Positions 35,112 to 45,004 of a DNA stretch of 64,000 nt are shown piece by piece. The DNA is from Lacibacter sp. H407 (lineage in GTDB: Bacteria; Bacteroidota; Bacteroidia; Chitinophagales; Chitinophagaceae): positions 2,046,001 to 2,110,000 of the forward strand of contig NZ_JBBKTU010000001.1 of NCBI RefSeq assembly GCF_037892605.1, read 5' to 3'. The notes beneath the pieces are model-generated. The model was not told the origin of the DNA. It searched no databases and saw nothing but the letters and a program-made list of their open reading frames with translations. The position numbers and the translations under genes were made by a program. The stretch's first letter is position 1. Every line of letters starts with the position of its first letter.

Positions 35112-38093
35112 ATGCAAAATGTTGAATCCATATTGGTGATAGAAGATAATGAAGGCGATTTCTTTTTGCTGAAAGATGTGCTTGAACATGGCGACCTGCA
35201 AATCGAAAAAATCATCAATCTGTCCAATCTTCAACTGGTACATCAACAAAAAGGATCACTTCATCCCTCGCTCATATTTCTTGATCTTATGTTGCCGGAT
35301 AGTTTCGGGCTTTCGTCGCTTGCTGAGATCAATGGGCTGTTTCCTTCTTCTCCAATTATTGTACTGAGTGGTATGAACGATCTGCAACTGGCACTCGAAG
35401 CGTTGCAATCAGGTGCACAGGATTACCTGGTGAAAGGTGAGTTTGATGAACGTATGCTCAGCCGCAGTATTCAGTACAGCATTGAACGTAAGAAAAATGA
35501 AATGGCCCTTATTGAAAGTGAACACCGTTTACGCACCATCTTAAATACAGATCCCGAATGCATTAAACTCCTTGGGCCCAATTGTGAATTGTATGAAGTA
35601 AACAAGGCGGGAATGGACATGATGGACATCGATGATTTTGAAGCAATAAAAGGACAATCGATATTGAGCGTTGTCGAAATTCCTTATCGAACAAAGGCAG
35701 CTGAACTTGTGCGGCTTGCGTTTGAAGGTAAATCGGGACAGCTTGAATTTGAAATGCGCACTTTAAAAGGAACACACAGATGGTGCGAGATCAACGTTGT
35801 TCCTTACAGAAATACAGAAGGCAACATCAGCAATGCATTGGGAGTTACACGTGATGTTACGGCACGCAAAAAAAATGAAGAACAACTCCGTCGCAGTGAA
35901 GATATTCGGGAGCTGATCATGGATTCGGCACTCGATGCAATTATTTGTGTTACCAGGGATGAAGTCATCTTCACATGGAACCCGCAAGCCGAAGTAATAT
36001 TTGGATGGAAGCAAGAAGAAGCGATCGGTAAAAAATTATCTGAACTTGTTATTCACAAACGTTATCATACTAAGCATGCTGCGGGGTTTACAAAATATCT
36101 TACCACAGGCAAGAGTATTGTATTGAATAATGTAATGCATTTGCCCGCCGTTCGTGCCAATGGCGAAGAATTTATGGCTGAACTGGTGATCAGGGAAATC
36201 AAAAATGATGGTGAAGATTTTTTATGCACGTATGTGCGTGATGTAACAGAGCGGCTTAAATCCGAAACAGAATTAAAGCATTCTAATGAGCGGTTCCTTC
36301 GCATTACAAGCACTACCAATGATGCTGTATGGGAATGGGAATTAAAAACCGGAAAGTTGTGGAGTAACGAAATGCATCAACAACTTTATGGACTTACCAT
36401 CAATGATCCTGTGCCAAGTTCACAGGAATGGGCAGCAAGGTTGCATCCGGAAGACCGGCAATCCATTCTCCAATTGCAGGACGATGCGTTGGCATCCGAT
36501 ACCAATGTATTTATTTCTGAATACAGGTTTCAATCAAACGGTACTTATAAAAATATCTTCGACCGATGTTATATTGAACGGGATGCTGAGGGGAATCCAA
36601 TCCGCATGCTCGGTAGTATGATGGATGTAACCGCTCAAAAACAAGCGGATGAAGCCATTAAACATTCCAATGAACGCTTTGAGTTGATTGCAAAAACCAC
36701 CAACGATGCCGTGTGGGAAAACGATCTTATCACACATGAGTCATGGGGTAACGAAATGAATCATTCGTTGTACGGTCTTACCATGCAAGACCCTGTGCCT
36801 ACCTATGATGATTGGTGTAACCATCTTTATCCCGACGATAGAGAGAAAATTCTGAAAAGCCTGGATGCTACCTTGAAATCAAAACGAAATATTTGGGTAA
36901 CTGAATATCGTTTCATTAAAGGAAATGGTGAGATCATCGATATTTATGACCGTACTTATATTGTGCGGGACGAACATGGGAAACCTATTCGTATGATGGG
37001 TAGTATGATGGATATTACAGAACGGAAAAAAGCGGAGAAGGCATTACAGCAAAGCGAAGAAAAATACCGCACACTTGTTGAGCAGGCGAACGATGGAATT
37101 TTTATTGCGGATCATACAGGCCGGTTCATTATTGTCAACTCAGCCGGTGCAAAACTCTCTCAATACAGTCATGAAGAATTGGCGAAGATGACCATCTACG
37201 ATTTAGCCGACCATCAAGAATTGAAAACAAATCCCTTTCAGTTTGAAGCAATGAAAAGTGAACAGGGCGCACGTTCGGAACGTAAGCTGAAGAGAAAAGA
37301 TGGATCAGCAATTGATATCGAGATCAATGCAAAATTTTTATCAGATGGTCGCTTTCTTGCATTTATTCGTGATATAACAGAACGTAAAAAGGCTGAAGAA
37401 GAAATCAATAACTCGTACAGGGCCATTCGTAAACTTACTTCTCATTTGCAAAATGCAAGAGAAGAGGAGCGTATCCATATTGCACGTGAAATACATGATG
37501 AATTAGGTCAGCAACTGACCGTATTGAAAATGGATATTTCATGGCTCAATAAAAAAATTAAAGCACTCGATCAGCCAACGTTGGTGGTTAAAACAGAAGA
37601 GATCGTACAAATGCTGAACGATACTGTGAATTCAGTACGACGGATATCATCTGATCTGCGCCCCGGTCTTCTGGACGACCTTGGATTAGCTGCAGCTGTT
37701 GAATGGCATTTGATCGAGTTTGGGAAACGATCCGGTATCAAAACCGATTTTATTACAGTAGAGACAAACATTGAAATTCCGCAACCACTGGCAACCGGCT
37801 TGTTTCGTATTTACCAGGAAAGTGTAACCAATGTTGCCCGGCATTCTGAAGCAACAGAAGTAGTTGTAGAACTTTTTATTGAGGAAAATGCAATTGCAAT
37901 GACCATAACCGATAATGGGAAGGGCTTTGATGTTACGTCCGTAGGGCGCAAAAAAACATTGGGTGTGTTAGGTATGCAGGAAAGAACCGTAATGATGGGA
38001 GGAAAGTTCAGAATACGCCGCAACCCCGATCGTGGAATGAAGGTAGAAGTAAACGTGCCGTTGTTGCAGGATGATACGAGTGATATATTCTGA
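35112..38093 (+). CDS. Hybrid receiver-multi-PAS histidine kinase (HisKA_3 type)
   Basis: This 993-residue protein has an N-terminal receiver (Asp58 in IFLDLMLPDSFG) and five PAS domains. The third and fourth PAS domains are close duplicates (SNERFLRITSTTNDAVWEWE and SNERFELIAKTTNDAVWEND). A HisKA_3 domain has phospho-acceptor His795 (HIAREIHDELGQQLTVLKMD), and a HATPase domain has DNGKGFDV. The kinase core is strongly similar to the one at 38156, showing paralogy. ATG 35112 is preferred to an in-frame GTG at 35097. It starts a three-gene run that ends in the NarL-type regulator. Confidence 0.92.
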   Translation: MQNVESILVIEDNEGDFFLLKDVLEHGDLQIEKIINLSNLQLVHQQKGSLHPSLIFLDLMLPDSFGLSSLAEINGLFPSSPIIVLSGMNDLQLALEALQSGAQDYLVKGEFDERMLSRSIQYSIERKKNEMALIESEHRLRTILNTDPECIKLLGPNCELYEVNKAGMDMMDIDDFEAIKGQSILSVVEIPYRTKAAELVRLAFEGKSGQLEFEMRTLKGTHRWCEINVVPYRNTEGNISNALGVTRDVTARKKNEEQLRRSEDIRELIMDSALDAIICVTRDEVIFTWNPQAEVIFGWKQEEAIGKKLSELVIHKRYHTKHAAGFTKYLTTGKSIVLNNVMHLPAVRANGEEFMAELVIREIKNDGEDFLCTYVRDVTERLKSETELKHSNERFLRITSTTNDAVWEWELKTGKLWSNEMHQQLYGLTINDPVPSSQEWAARLHPEDRQSILQLQDDALASDTNVFISEYRFQSNGTYKNIFDRCYIERDAEGNPIRMLGSMMDVTAQKQADEAIKHSNERFELIAKTTNDAVWENDLITHESWGNEMNHSLYGLTMQDPVPTYDDWCNHLYPDDREKILKSLDATLKSKRNIWVTEYRFIKGNGEIIDIYDRTYIVRDEHGKPIRMMGSMMDITERKKAEKALQQSEEKYRTLVEQANDGIFIADHTGRFIIVNSAGAKLSQYSHEELAKMTIYDLADHQELKTNPFQFEAMKSEQGARSERKLKRKDGSAIDIEINAKFLSDGRFLAFIRDITERKKAEEEINNSYRAIRKLTSHLQNAREEERIHIAREIHDELGQQLTVLKMDISWLNKKIKALDQPTLVVKTEEIVQMLNDTVNSVRRISSDLRPGLLDDLGLAAAVEWHLIEFGKRSGIKTDFITVETNIEIPQPLATGLFRIYQESVTNVARHSEATEVVVELFIEENAIAMTITDNGKGFDVTSVGRKKTLGVLGMQERTVMMGGKFRIRRNPDRGMKVEVNVPLLQDDTSDIF

Positions 38094-38155
38094 TATTGTT
38101 TTCATATTAAATAAACTATGAAGAAATACCAACCCAAAAAAAATTGCCGAATAAA

Positions 38156-40834
38156 ATGATTCGATTTACCCCCGACATTCCATTTCAAAAAAAACTCATC
38201 TACTGGTCGCAACTTTTTTTGATTGCCATTATAGGAATTGCTACGCTTGTATTATTTGGATGGGCTTTTTCTATTGAAGTGTTGAAACATCCTGTACCCG
38301 GTTATGTGGCAATGAATCCCCTTACCTGTATTTGTTTTCTGTTATTGGGAATTGTTTTTATAGCCAAACAGCGAAACAAAACAAATGTTGCTGTTCAACG
38401 GATAGCTGCTATTATCTGTCTGTCGGTAATGGTTGTTAGCGGTTGGAAAATACTGGCACTAACGCAACAATCAAATTATATTCTCGATCAATTATTATTT
38501 GCACAAAAAGTAAATACAGATGTAACAGGTGGGTTTACTAATAATATGGCACCTAACACCGCTTTTTGTTTTTTAATGTGTGCCGGGGCGATCATATGTA
38601 CATATAACCGCCATCGTTTCGCAATATTGCTATCACAATTATCAAATGTATTGGTGCTGCTGGTAGCTGTATTTTCTATTTTAGGTTATGTGTTTGGGGC
38701 AGAAGAGTTTTATGAGGTGCAGAATTTTATACCAATGGCCATTCATTCGGCCATCTGTTTTTTTATGCTGGCGTTGGCATTGTTCTTTGCAGTACCCGAT
38801 CAAGGCATTATGCAGCAGTTTACCAGTATTTACAGTGGTAGTTTTGTAGCATGGCGTTTACTGATACCTGCTTTTTTATTACCAATATTCATTGGCTTAT
38901 TTCGGTTATGGGGTCAGCGTTCGGGGTTGTATAACCTTGAATTTGGTTCCGCTTTATTTGTAACCAGTATGATCCTCGTTTTCCTTGCACTCATCTGGAT
39001 GAATACATTATTACTCAACCGGCGTGAATTTAACCAGGAAGAAATAGTAGCAGAAAAAAATTACCTGGCCAACCTTGTTGAGCAAACGAGCGATGCTGTG
39101 CTATCAACAGATGTTTCATTGAATATTAAAAGCTGGAACAAAGGGGCTGAAGAAATTTACGGATTTAAAAAAGAAGAGATTCTGGGCAAACCGTTAGGCT
39201 CTTTTCTTAAAAGCGACCTCGATCCTGAAACATCGCAACGCCTGTTGATCGATTTAAATAATAAAGGTTATTATAATGCTGAATATGTTTTTTATGATAA
39301 GTATAATCAGCCAATTTATGTGCAGGCATCTGTTACAGTATTAAAAGATAAATTCGGAAGTATTACCGGTTATGTGGCTGTGCATCGGGATATTTCGGAG
39401 CGTAGGCAATTAGAACAGCAGCTTCGTGAGTTTAATCAACAACTTGAACAGCAAGTGTTGGAAAAAACAACCGAACTCCGTGAGGTGTTTGAGCGTATTT
39501 CCGATGCGTTTTTAGGTGTCGATAACCAGTATCAGATCGTGTATGCCAATAAAAAAGCCGAACTGTTATTTGGGAACGATGCAAAACAGCTTTTAGGCAG
39601 TGAAGTGCATCATCTTTTTTCTGATCAGGATGGTGAGGCAGCCGTTGCCATCCGCCAGGCATTTGAAACACGTGAATATGTGTACCTCGAAGCTTGGTTA
39701 GATAAATTTAAAAAATGGTTTGAGTTAAATATTTATCCGTCGGCATCAGGGTTGTCGGTTTATCTAAGAGACATCAGTACAAGAAAAAATGCATTGCTGG
39801 AATTGCATTCCAGCGAAGAGAAGTATCGTTTATTTTTTGAAAATAGTTTAGATGGTATTTTGCTTACCAACAGTAAAGGTGAAATATATGCAGCCAATCC
39901 TGCAGCATGTGAAATTTTTGGAATGACGGAGGAAGAAATTTGCACAGGTGGGCGAATAGCAATTCTTGATGAATCGGATCCTAACTGGGCAGTATTTTTT
40001 GAAGAGCGTAGCCGTACCGGAAAAGCAAAGGCGGAGCTTCGGCATTTCCGGAAAGACGGAACAGTTTTTTTAGCTGAGGTTGCATCTGTAAAATTCAGAA
40101 ATGCCAGTGGTGAAACAAGAACGAATACAATTATAAGAGACATAACAGAACGCAAACGTGCAGAAGCAGAAGTGCAGGAATCGTATGAGCAAATACGCAG
40201 ATTAACAGCGCATCTGCAAAATGTGAGGGAAGAAGAACGTACACATATTGCCCGTGAAATTCATGATGAGTTGGGGCAACAGCTGACTGTAATGAAAATG
40301 GATATTTCCTGGATGAAAAAGAAGATCAATGCAGGAGATACAGAAGTGGTTCCTCCTAAAATGGATGAGTTAATGGAACTGTTGGATGGAACAGTTGCAT
40401 CGGTACGACGCATATCAACCGAGTTAAGGCCAAGCTTGCTGGATGATATTGGATTGATCGCAACAATTGAATGGCAAGCGGAGTTGTTTACAAAACGAAC
40501 CGGCATACCAATTAAACTTGAAATTGCCAACGATCTTCAAATTCCTGACGAGCATACAACAGGTTTGTTCCGGATCATCCAGGAGTCACTTACCAATATT
40601 GCACGCCATGCTAATGCAAGTCAAATAGTTATACATTTGGAAAATAATAAGAAAGAATTTATTTTGTACATTGAGGATAATGGGGTTGGCTTTGATAAGA
40701 ATCAATCAACACAAATAAAAACACTTGGGTTGTTAGGCATGAAAGAGCGTACCTTGATGATGAAGGGTGAGTTTCTGATTGAAAGCAAGCCGAATAGCGG
40801 AACTATGGTTAAAGTGCGGGTTCCATTAAGTTAA
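38156..40834 (+). CDS. Membrane-bound PAS sensor histidine kinase (HisKA_3 type)
   Basis: This 892-residue kinase begins with about eight transmembrane helices (residues 15-300), a MASE-like integral sensor. Three PAS domains follow (about 305-425, 440-555 and 560-680) with a coiled-coil between the first two. The HisKA_3 domain has phospho-acceptor His703 (HIAREIHDELGQQLTVMKMD) and the HATPase has EDNGVGFDK. The cytoplasmic core is very like that at 35112. ATG 38156 (MIRFTPD) is used; a longer frame begins at a non-ATG codon at 38144. It lies 62 bp after the previous kinase and 29 bp before the NarL regulator, its likely partner. Confidence 0.92.
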   Translation: MIRFTPDIPFQKKLIYWSQLFLIAIIGIATLVLFGWAFSIEVLKHPVPGYVAMNPLTCICFLLLGIVFIAKQRNKTNVAVQRIAAIICLSVMVVSGWKILALTQQSNYILDQLLFAQKVNTDVTGGFTNNMAPNTAFCFLMCAGAIICTYNRHRFAILLSQLSNVLVLLVAVFSILGYVFGAEEFYEVQNFIPMAIHSAICFFMLALALFFAVPDQGIMQQFTSIYSGSFVAWRLLIPAFLLPIFIGLFRLWGQRSGLYNLEFGSALFVTSMILVFLALIWMNTLLLNRREFNQEEIVAEKNYLANLVEQTSDAVLSTDVSLNIKSWNKGAEEIYGFKKEEILGKPLGSFLKSDLDPETSQRLLIDLNNKGYYNAEYVFYDKYNQPIYVQASVTVLKDKFGSITGYVAVHRDISERRQLEQQLREFNQQLEQQVLEKTTELREVFERISDAFLGVDNQYQIVYANKKAELLFGNDAKQLLGSEVHHLFSDQDGEAAVAIRQAFETREYVYLEAWLDKFKKWFELNIYPSASGLSVYLRDISTRKNALLELHSSEEKYRLFFENSLDGILLTNSKGEIYAANPAACEIFGMTEEEICTGGRIAILDESDPNWAVFFEERSRTGKAKAELRHFRKDGTVFLAEVASVKFRNASGETRTNTIIRDITERKRAEAEVQESYEQIRRLTAHLQNVREEERTHIAREIHDELGQQLTVMKMDISWMKKKINAGDTEVVPPKMDELMELLDGTVASVRRISTELRPSLLDDIGLIATIEWQAELFTKRTGIPIKLEIANDLQIPDEHTTGLFRIIQESLTNIARHANASQIVIHLENNKKEFILYIEDNGVGFDKNQSTQIKTLGLLGMKERTLMMKGEFLIESKPNSGTMVKVRVPLS

Positions 40835-40863
40835 ATCTATGTTCACTACTTTGAAATTTCTTT

Positions 40864-41493
40864 ATGAAGAGAATTTTAATTGCTGACGACCATGCCATTG
40901 TAAGGAGAGGACTGCGTTTACTCTTGCTCGAAGAATACCCATCGGCTGAAATTGGAGAAGCTGGAGATGCGGAAACTCTTGTGAATAAGATCATTCAGCA
41001 GGAATGGGATGTGGTGATATGTGATATCAGTATGCCTGGCCGTAGTGGTTTGGATGCGTTGTCGCAGATCAAACAAATTGCACCGAAATTGCCCGTACTT
41101 ATCATGAGTATGTATCCCGAAGATCAATATGCCCTGCGTGTGTTAAAAGCAGGAGCGGCTGGTTACCTTGGAAAAGAAACCATTCATGATGATATTGTAA
41201 AAGCTATCCAGACCGTTCAACTGGGTAAAAAATTCATTACACCCACCATTGCAGAAAAATTAGCGAAAGCTTTTGAAGTAGATACCACTGATCAGCTTCA
41301 CGAAAAACTTTCTGATCGGGAGTTTGATGTGTTCAAAATGCTGGCCAGCGGAAAAGCCGTCAGCGAAATTGCCAATCAGTTTGCATTAAGCGTAACTACG
41401 GTTAGTACCTACCGTTCACGTGTACTCGAAAAAATGGGCATGAAGTCCAATGCAGACCTTACCCGTTACGCACTGGAAAAGAAACTCATTTAG
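40864..41493 (+). CDS. NarL/FixJ-family response regulator
   Basis: This 209-residue regulator has a receiver (DDH at 8-10, phospho-acceptor Asp54 in VICDISMPGRSG, Lys in YLGKET). The LuxR-type HTH (about 145-209) has LSDREFDVFKMLASGKAVSE and the recognition helix LSVTTVSTYRSRVLEKM. It follows two HisKA_3 kinases in the same orientation and is the only DNA-binding regulator of the 27-42 kb island. It is therefore the probable common output. Target sites are not known; candidates are the ACAAC-TGTAG-N-ATCTACA elements at 27056 and 34690. Confidence 0.95.
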   Translation: MKRILIADDHAIVRRGLRLLLLEEYPSAEIGEAGDAETLVNKIIQQEWDVVICDISMPGRSGLDALSQIKQIAPKLPVLIMSMYPEDQYALRVLKAGAAGYLGKETIHDDIVKAIQTVQLGKKFITPTIAEKLAKAFEVDTTDQLHEKLSDREFDVFKMLASGKAVSEIANQFALSVTTVSTYRSRVLEKMGMKSNADLTRYALEKKLI

Positions 41494-41619
41494 CCTGTAA
41501 CGGTAAATCTTGTAGTCGTTTTACTACTTTCTACATTTAATTATTCTACAAAGAGTATGTGAAAAGACCTATACTCTGCCGAATTTAATCGACTTAATTT
41601 GCTACATAATTAATTCATC

Positions 41620-41994
41620 TTGAAACCTTTGGTCCTCATTGTTGACGATAATGTTAGCTATGTTGAGCGGATAGTCTCTATCCTCTCAGAGGATTTTAGT
41701 ACAGCAAGTTTTCACACCGCCGGTTCTTATGATGAAGCAACCACACTCATTGAAGAATTGAATCCACAGGTTGCCATGCTCGATATTAATTTGCCCGGCA
41801 AAAGCGGCATTGATATTCTCAATTATATCAAAAAGGAAAATAAAGACTGCCGCGTGATCATGATCACCAATCATGCCTTCGACAGTTATCGGAAAAAATG
41901 CATTGAATTGGGGGCAGAATATTTCCTTGATAAAAGCTCCGACTTTGAAAAAATTTCAGCTATTCTCGGCAATATGATCGGTCCTTCGAATTAA
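41620..41994 (+). CDS. Response regulator receiver protein
   Basis: This 124-residue receiver has no output domain. It shows VDDN at 8-11, phospho-acceptor Asp55 (VAMLDINLPGKSG), MITNHAF in the Thr/Ser region (with Thr replaced by Asn-His context) and FLDKSSDFEK with the conserved Lys. The start is TTG at 41620, since no ATG lies near the conserved N-terminus. Upstream, 41511-41550 holds several CTACA-like copies. It is likely the distal receiver of the signalling island. Confidence 0.87.
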   Translation: MKPLVLIVDDNVSYVERIVSILSEDFSTASFHTAGSYDEATTLIEELNPQVAMLDINLPGKSGIDILNYIKKENKDCRVIMITNHAFDSYRKKCIELGAEYFLDKSSDFEKISAILGNMIGPSN

Positions 41995-42060
41995 TACTGC
42001 AGGCCGTTTCCCTTTCTTATTAACGTTTTCAAATTGACCTGAAGTAAGTACATTTATTTT

Positions 42061-42987
42061 ATGGTCAGGCAAGTAATTTTTTTCATTCTCTTGTTCCTAA
42101 CTGCAAACGTAAAGGCGCAGGAATCGTTGCCATTCGTAAGTAGCGGTACTTTGCAACGGTTTACTGCATTCCCATCGGCTTTTGTAAAAGCAAGGAACGT
42201 AGATGTATGGCTTCCGGCTGGCTATTCTTCTGCAAAAAAATACAGCGTTCTTTATATGCACGACGGGCAAATGTTGTTTGATGGAAACAGCACATGGAAT
42301 AAACAGGAGTGGGGTGTAGATGAAACCATGAGTTTGTTGCTGCAACAAAAAAAGATTAAGGATTGCATTGTAGTAGCCGTCTGGAACACAGGAGCTGAAC
42401 GGCATGCAGATTATTTTCCGCAAAAACCATTTCTTTCTCTTTCAACAAAACAGCAGGATTCAATTTATGCTGTAACAAAAGGAACTGACTATGCATTGTT
42501 TCCGGTTCCTGTTCAGTCAGATGCTTATTTGAAATTTGTGGTCACAGAACTGAAGCCATTTATTGATTCAACATTTTCAGTTGCAACCGATCGTTCAAAT
42601 ACATTCATAGCCGGGTCGAGTATGGGCGGACTTATTTCCATGTATGCAGTTTGTGAATACCCTGCTGTTTTTGGCGGAGCCGCCTGTTTATCTACTCATT
42701 GGCCGGGAATATTTACTGCAGATAATAATCTCATACCTCAGGCATTTATAAATTACCTGAAACAACGTTTACCTGATCCCGCAACACACAAAATTTATTT
42801 CGATTATGGTACTGCCACACTCGACTCGTTGTACAAGCCTTTTCAATTGCAGGCAGATGAAGTAATGAGATCGAAGGGATACAACAACAAGAACTGGATC
42901 ACTAAAGAATTTCCCGGCGAAGATCATTCTGAAAATGCATGGCAAAAGCGTCTGCACATTCCAATTACATTTTTATTGGGCCGGTAG
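42061..42987 (+). CDS. Secreted alpha/beta hydrolase, esterase D-like
   Basis: This 308-residue exported esterase has a signal peptide (ending at VKAQ). A Putative_esterase (PF00756) domain shows YMHDGQMLFDG and the nucleophile motif AGSSMGG with Ser187. A likely catalytic His lies in GEDHSENAWQKR near the C-terminus. Relatives act on enterochelin, feruloyl or other ester bonds, so the substrate is uncertain. Its end overlaps the convergent gene at 42973 by 15 bp. Confidence 0.88.
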   Translation: MVRQVIFFILLFLTANVKAQESLPFVSSGTLQRFTAFPSAFVKARNVDVWLPAGYSSAKKYSVLYMHDGQMLFDGNSTWNKQEWGVDETMSLLLQQKKIKDCIVVAVWNTGAERHADYFPQKPFLSLSTKQQDSIYAVTKGTDYALFPVPVQSDAYLKFVVTELKPFIDSTFSVATDRSNTFIAGSSMGGLISMYAVCEYPAVFGGAACLSTHWPGIFTADNNLIPQAFINYLKQRLPDPATHKIYFDYGTATLDSLYKPFQLQADEVMRSKGYNNKNWITKEFPGEDHSENAWQKRLHIPITFLLGR

Positions 42988-43785
42988 TTTTTCGGTTGGC
43001 GGTTGAAGTTGGTAAAGTTCCATCCATCGTTCAAACAGATCTTTTTCCATCAGCCGAAGCATATCAGGTTGCTTACTGTAAGCAAGCCGCAGCTGCTTTA
43101 ATTGTTGTTGAATAATATCCATGTCAATAACGGCAGGAATAATGGCAAGAAAAAAAGTTGGCTTTTGTTTACTGTCCGATGGTATGGCTGTCCAACTCAG
43201 CAATGCAGCAGTGCTATCAGCTGTAATACTCTCAGGTAACGTAAAGGTATTTTTTGAAAGAAGAACAGTATCGATCTTTATTTGCTTGTAATGAACCGTT
43301 AGTTTGTACGGAATATTTTTTTGCTCAGGTTTCCATTGCAGTGAGATAGGAAACGATAGGATGAATGTACTGTCGGCCGGTAATTGCATGGCTTTTTTCC
43401 CTCTGAATACAGAGGCACTTACTTTTTGTTTTTCTTCCGCATCATCGTTGCTTAAAAATTTTTCAAATACATAGCTGAAGAATGCAGTTGATACCGATCT
43501 TTTTTCTGAACTGCTGAATAATTGTTGAATACGTGTAAAACTGTAGGTGCCGGATTTACTTAGCAGCAGTGATTGCCCGTCGTGTTGAATTAGCATTACT
43601 TCAGCCTTTTGCGGAAGAATAATACTTTGGGATGCCAACAGGAACATGCCTCTTTTTGCTTTTTCTTTTTTACCATCATGCACCCAGTGTACATCATTGT
43701 TTACATTATACAGCAGGTACTTTTGTTCAGCAGCCTGGGCAAAAGCGTGTTGTAACAGCAGGAGTAAAAAAAGTAGTTTAGTCAT
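42973..43785 (-). CDS. Secreted protein of unknown function, coupled to CHASE2 gene
   Basis: This 270-residue protein begins with a signal peptide (LLFLLLLLQHAFAQA). Residues 22-90 recall a FecR-like beta module (VHWVHDGKKEKAKRGMFLLA, KAEVMLIQHDGQSLLLS), and a middle region recalls an Ig-like sandwich. The C-terminal helix has MLRLMEKDLFERWMEL. I do not recognise a family. Its ATG lies in the last codons of the CHASE2 gene, with an 8-bp overlap, so the two are translationally coupled and likely interact. The longer frame to 43800 is less likely because it starts at TTG. Confidence 0.72.
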   Translation of the reverse strand: MTKLLFLLLLLQHAFAQAAEQKYLLYNVNNDVHWVHDGKKEKAKRGMFLLASQSIILPQKAEVMLIQHDGQSLLLSKSGTYSFTRIQQLFSSSEKRSVSTAFFSYVFEKFLSNDDAEEKQKVSASVFRGKKAMQLPADSTFILSFPISLQWKPEQKNIPYKLTVHYKQIKIDTVLLSKNTFTLPESITADSTAALLSWTAIPSDSKQKPTFFLAIIPAVIDMDIIQQQLKQLRLAYSKQPDMLRLMEKDLFERWMELYQLQPPTEKLPAQ

Positions 43786-44974
43786 GTTTATTTGTTCCAA
43801 GGAAAGCAGAATTAAAGCGGAGCTTTAGTTTGTGCCGTAAAAAGTTAAGCAAAACTTCGTATAAATTTATGAAAGTTGGCAATAATACAAGGCAGGCAAG
43901 CACCAATCCCGGATCAAATTTTAATCGAAAGCTGCTGTAGCTGATAAGGGTAATAAAAACAATCACAACACCACCTATCAATTGCAGCAAAGTGCCAACA
44001 GAATTGAACCACAGGTCGCCTTTAAAAAACAAACCACAGATCAAAGGAAGAATAAACCAGATCAAGAGAAATGAAATGATGGCAGTAAGCCATGATGGTA
44101 TTACACGGATATGATCATCTTCCAATGCCATTCGCAGAATGTTTGCATGGATCACTGTACCATACATATCCGGATAGCTTCGGCCGGACAGTCGGGGGTT
44201 GAGTGGCGTAAATAATTTGTCTTCATCAAGCTGCACCGTATTTCGCTTCGAAGGCAGTCCAAGAAAACCAATCAATACGATTTTATCTTTTACAAGTTCA
44301 ACTGCAAATGCAGGGTCCATCACTTCATCAAAATCATAGAATTGAAAATTCGACAGGTTACCAAAATAATGGATCTCGGTTTTTTGACCAGCACGTTTTT
44401 TTAATTTTTGATACGTTGTGGAATCGTAGTGCTTGAGGATGGAACTTGAAAAGGCTTCCTGATCATTCGAAAAAGGATAGTAATAGCGAATGGTTGAAAA
44501 TTCCGCAGCATCACCAACAATATTTGCATACCCATCTTTCTGGTTCGTAAAGAACGAATCGGAATAGATGCTTTGTTCCGGTTTTTCAAAATCAGCAATA
44601 TAGCTCACTATGTAATTGTTGTTTAGCTGAAAGGTTTGCTGCAGTAAACTGTCGGCTTCATTTTTCCGACCGGCAAATACTGCATCAATAGCAATGGTTT
44701 TTGGTTTTCCTGTTTGGAGTTGCTGCAACAGCAAGGCAATTTCTTTACGGTTCCTGTTCTCAAGATTTACCAATACAATATTGTCTTTGTAGATCGTGTT
44801 CCTGTCTTTTGCTTTTGTATAGTAAAGATCGGTGAGTGTAAAATCATGAAATGCTTCGGTAAACGGATCGAAGAAGGAAACATTCAGGATCACTAAGCTA
44901 AGCAGTGATACGCACCCAAAAATAAAACAATTGAGCAGCAGGTATTCGCCAAAAAAACGTTTGAGTGATCGCAT
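43778..44974 (-). CDS. CHASE2 domain membrane protein
   Basis: This 398-residue protein has an N-terminal helix (about 14-32), a large periplasmic CHASE2 domain (about 60-295), three C-terminal helices (about 300-385) and a short basic tail. CHASE2 motifs are NIVLVNLENRNRKEIALLLQQ and PKTIAIDAVFAGR near the start, with VKDKIVLIGFLG at the end. CHASE2 is an extracellular sensory module normally fused to kinases or cyclases. This protein has none, so it must pass its signal to a partner. It lies between a terminator and the coupled unknown gene. Confidence 0.88.
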   Translation of the reverse strand: MRSLKRFFGEYLLLNCFIFGCVSLLSLVILNVSFFDPFTEAFHDFTLTDLYYTKAKDRNTIYKDNIVLVNLENRNRKEIALLLQQLQTGKPKTIAIDAVFAGRKNEADSLLQQTFQLNNNYIVSYIADFEKPEQSIYSDSFFTNQKDGYANIVGDAAEFSTIRYYYPFSNDQEAFSSSILKHYDSTTYQKLKKRAGQKTEIHYFGNLSNFQFYDFDEVMDPAFAVELVKDKIVLIGFLGLPSKRNTVQLDEDKLFTPLNPRLSGRSYPDMYGTVIHANILRMALEDDHIRVIPSWLTAIISFLLIWFILPLICGLFFKGDLWFNSVGTLLQLIGGVVIVFITLISYSSFRLKFDPGLVLACLVLLPTFINLYEVLLNFLRHKLKLRFNSAFLGTNKHD

Positions 44975-45004
44975 GCAGTAGTTGGGTAAAGATGCATAAA
45001 AATA

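Noticed and set aside
34980-35249. 89-residue minus-strand reading frame
   Set aside because: It overlaps the receiver start of the 35112 kinase and runs against a well-supported gene; the residue pattern is that of an antisense shadow.
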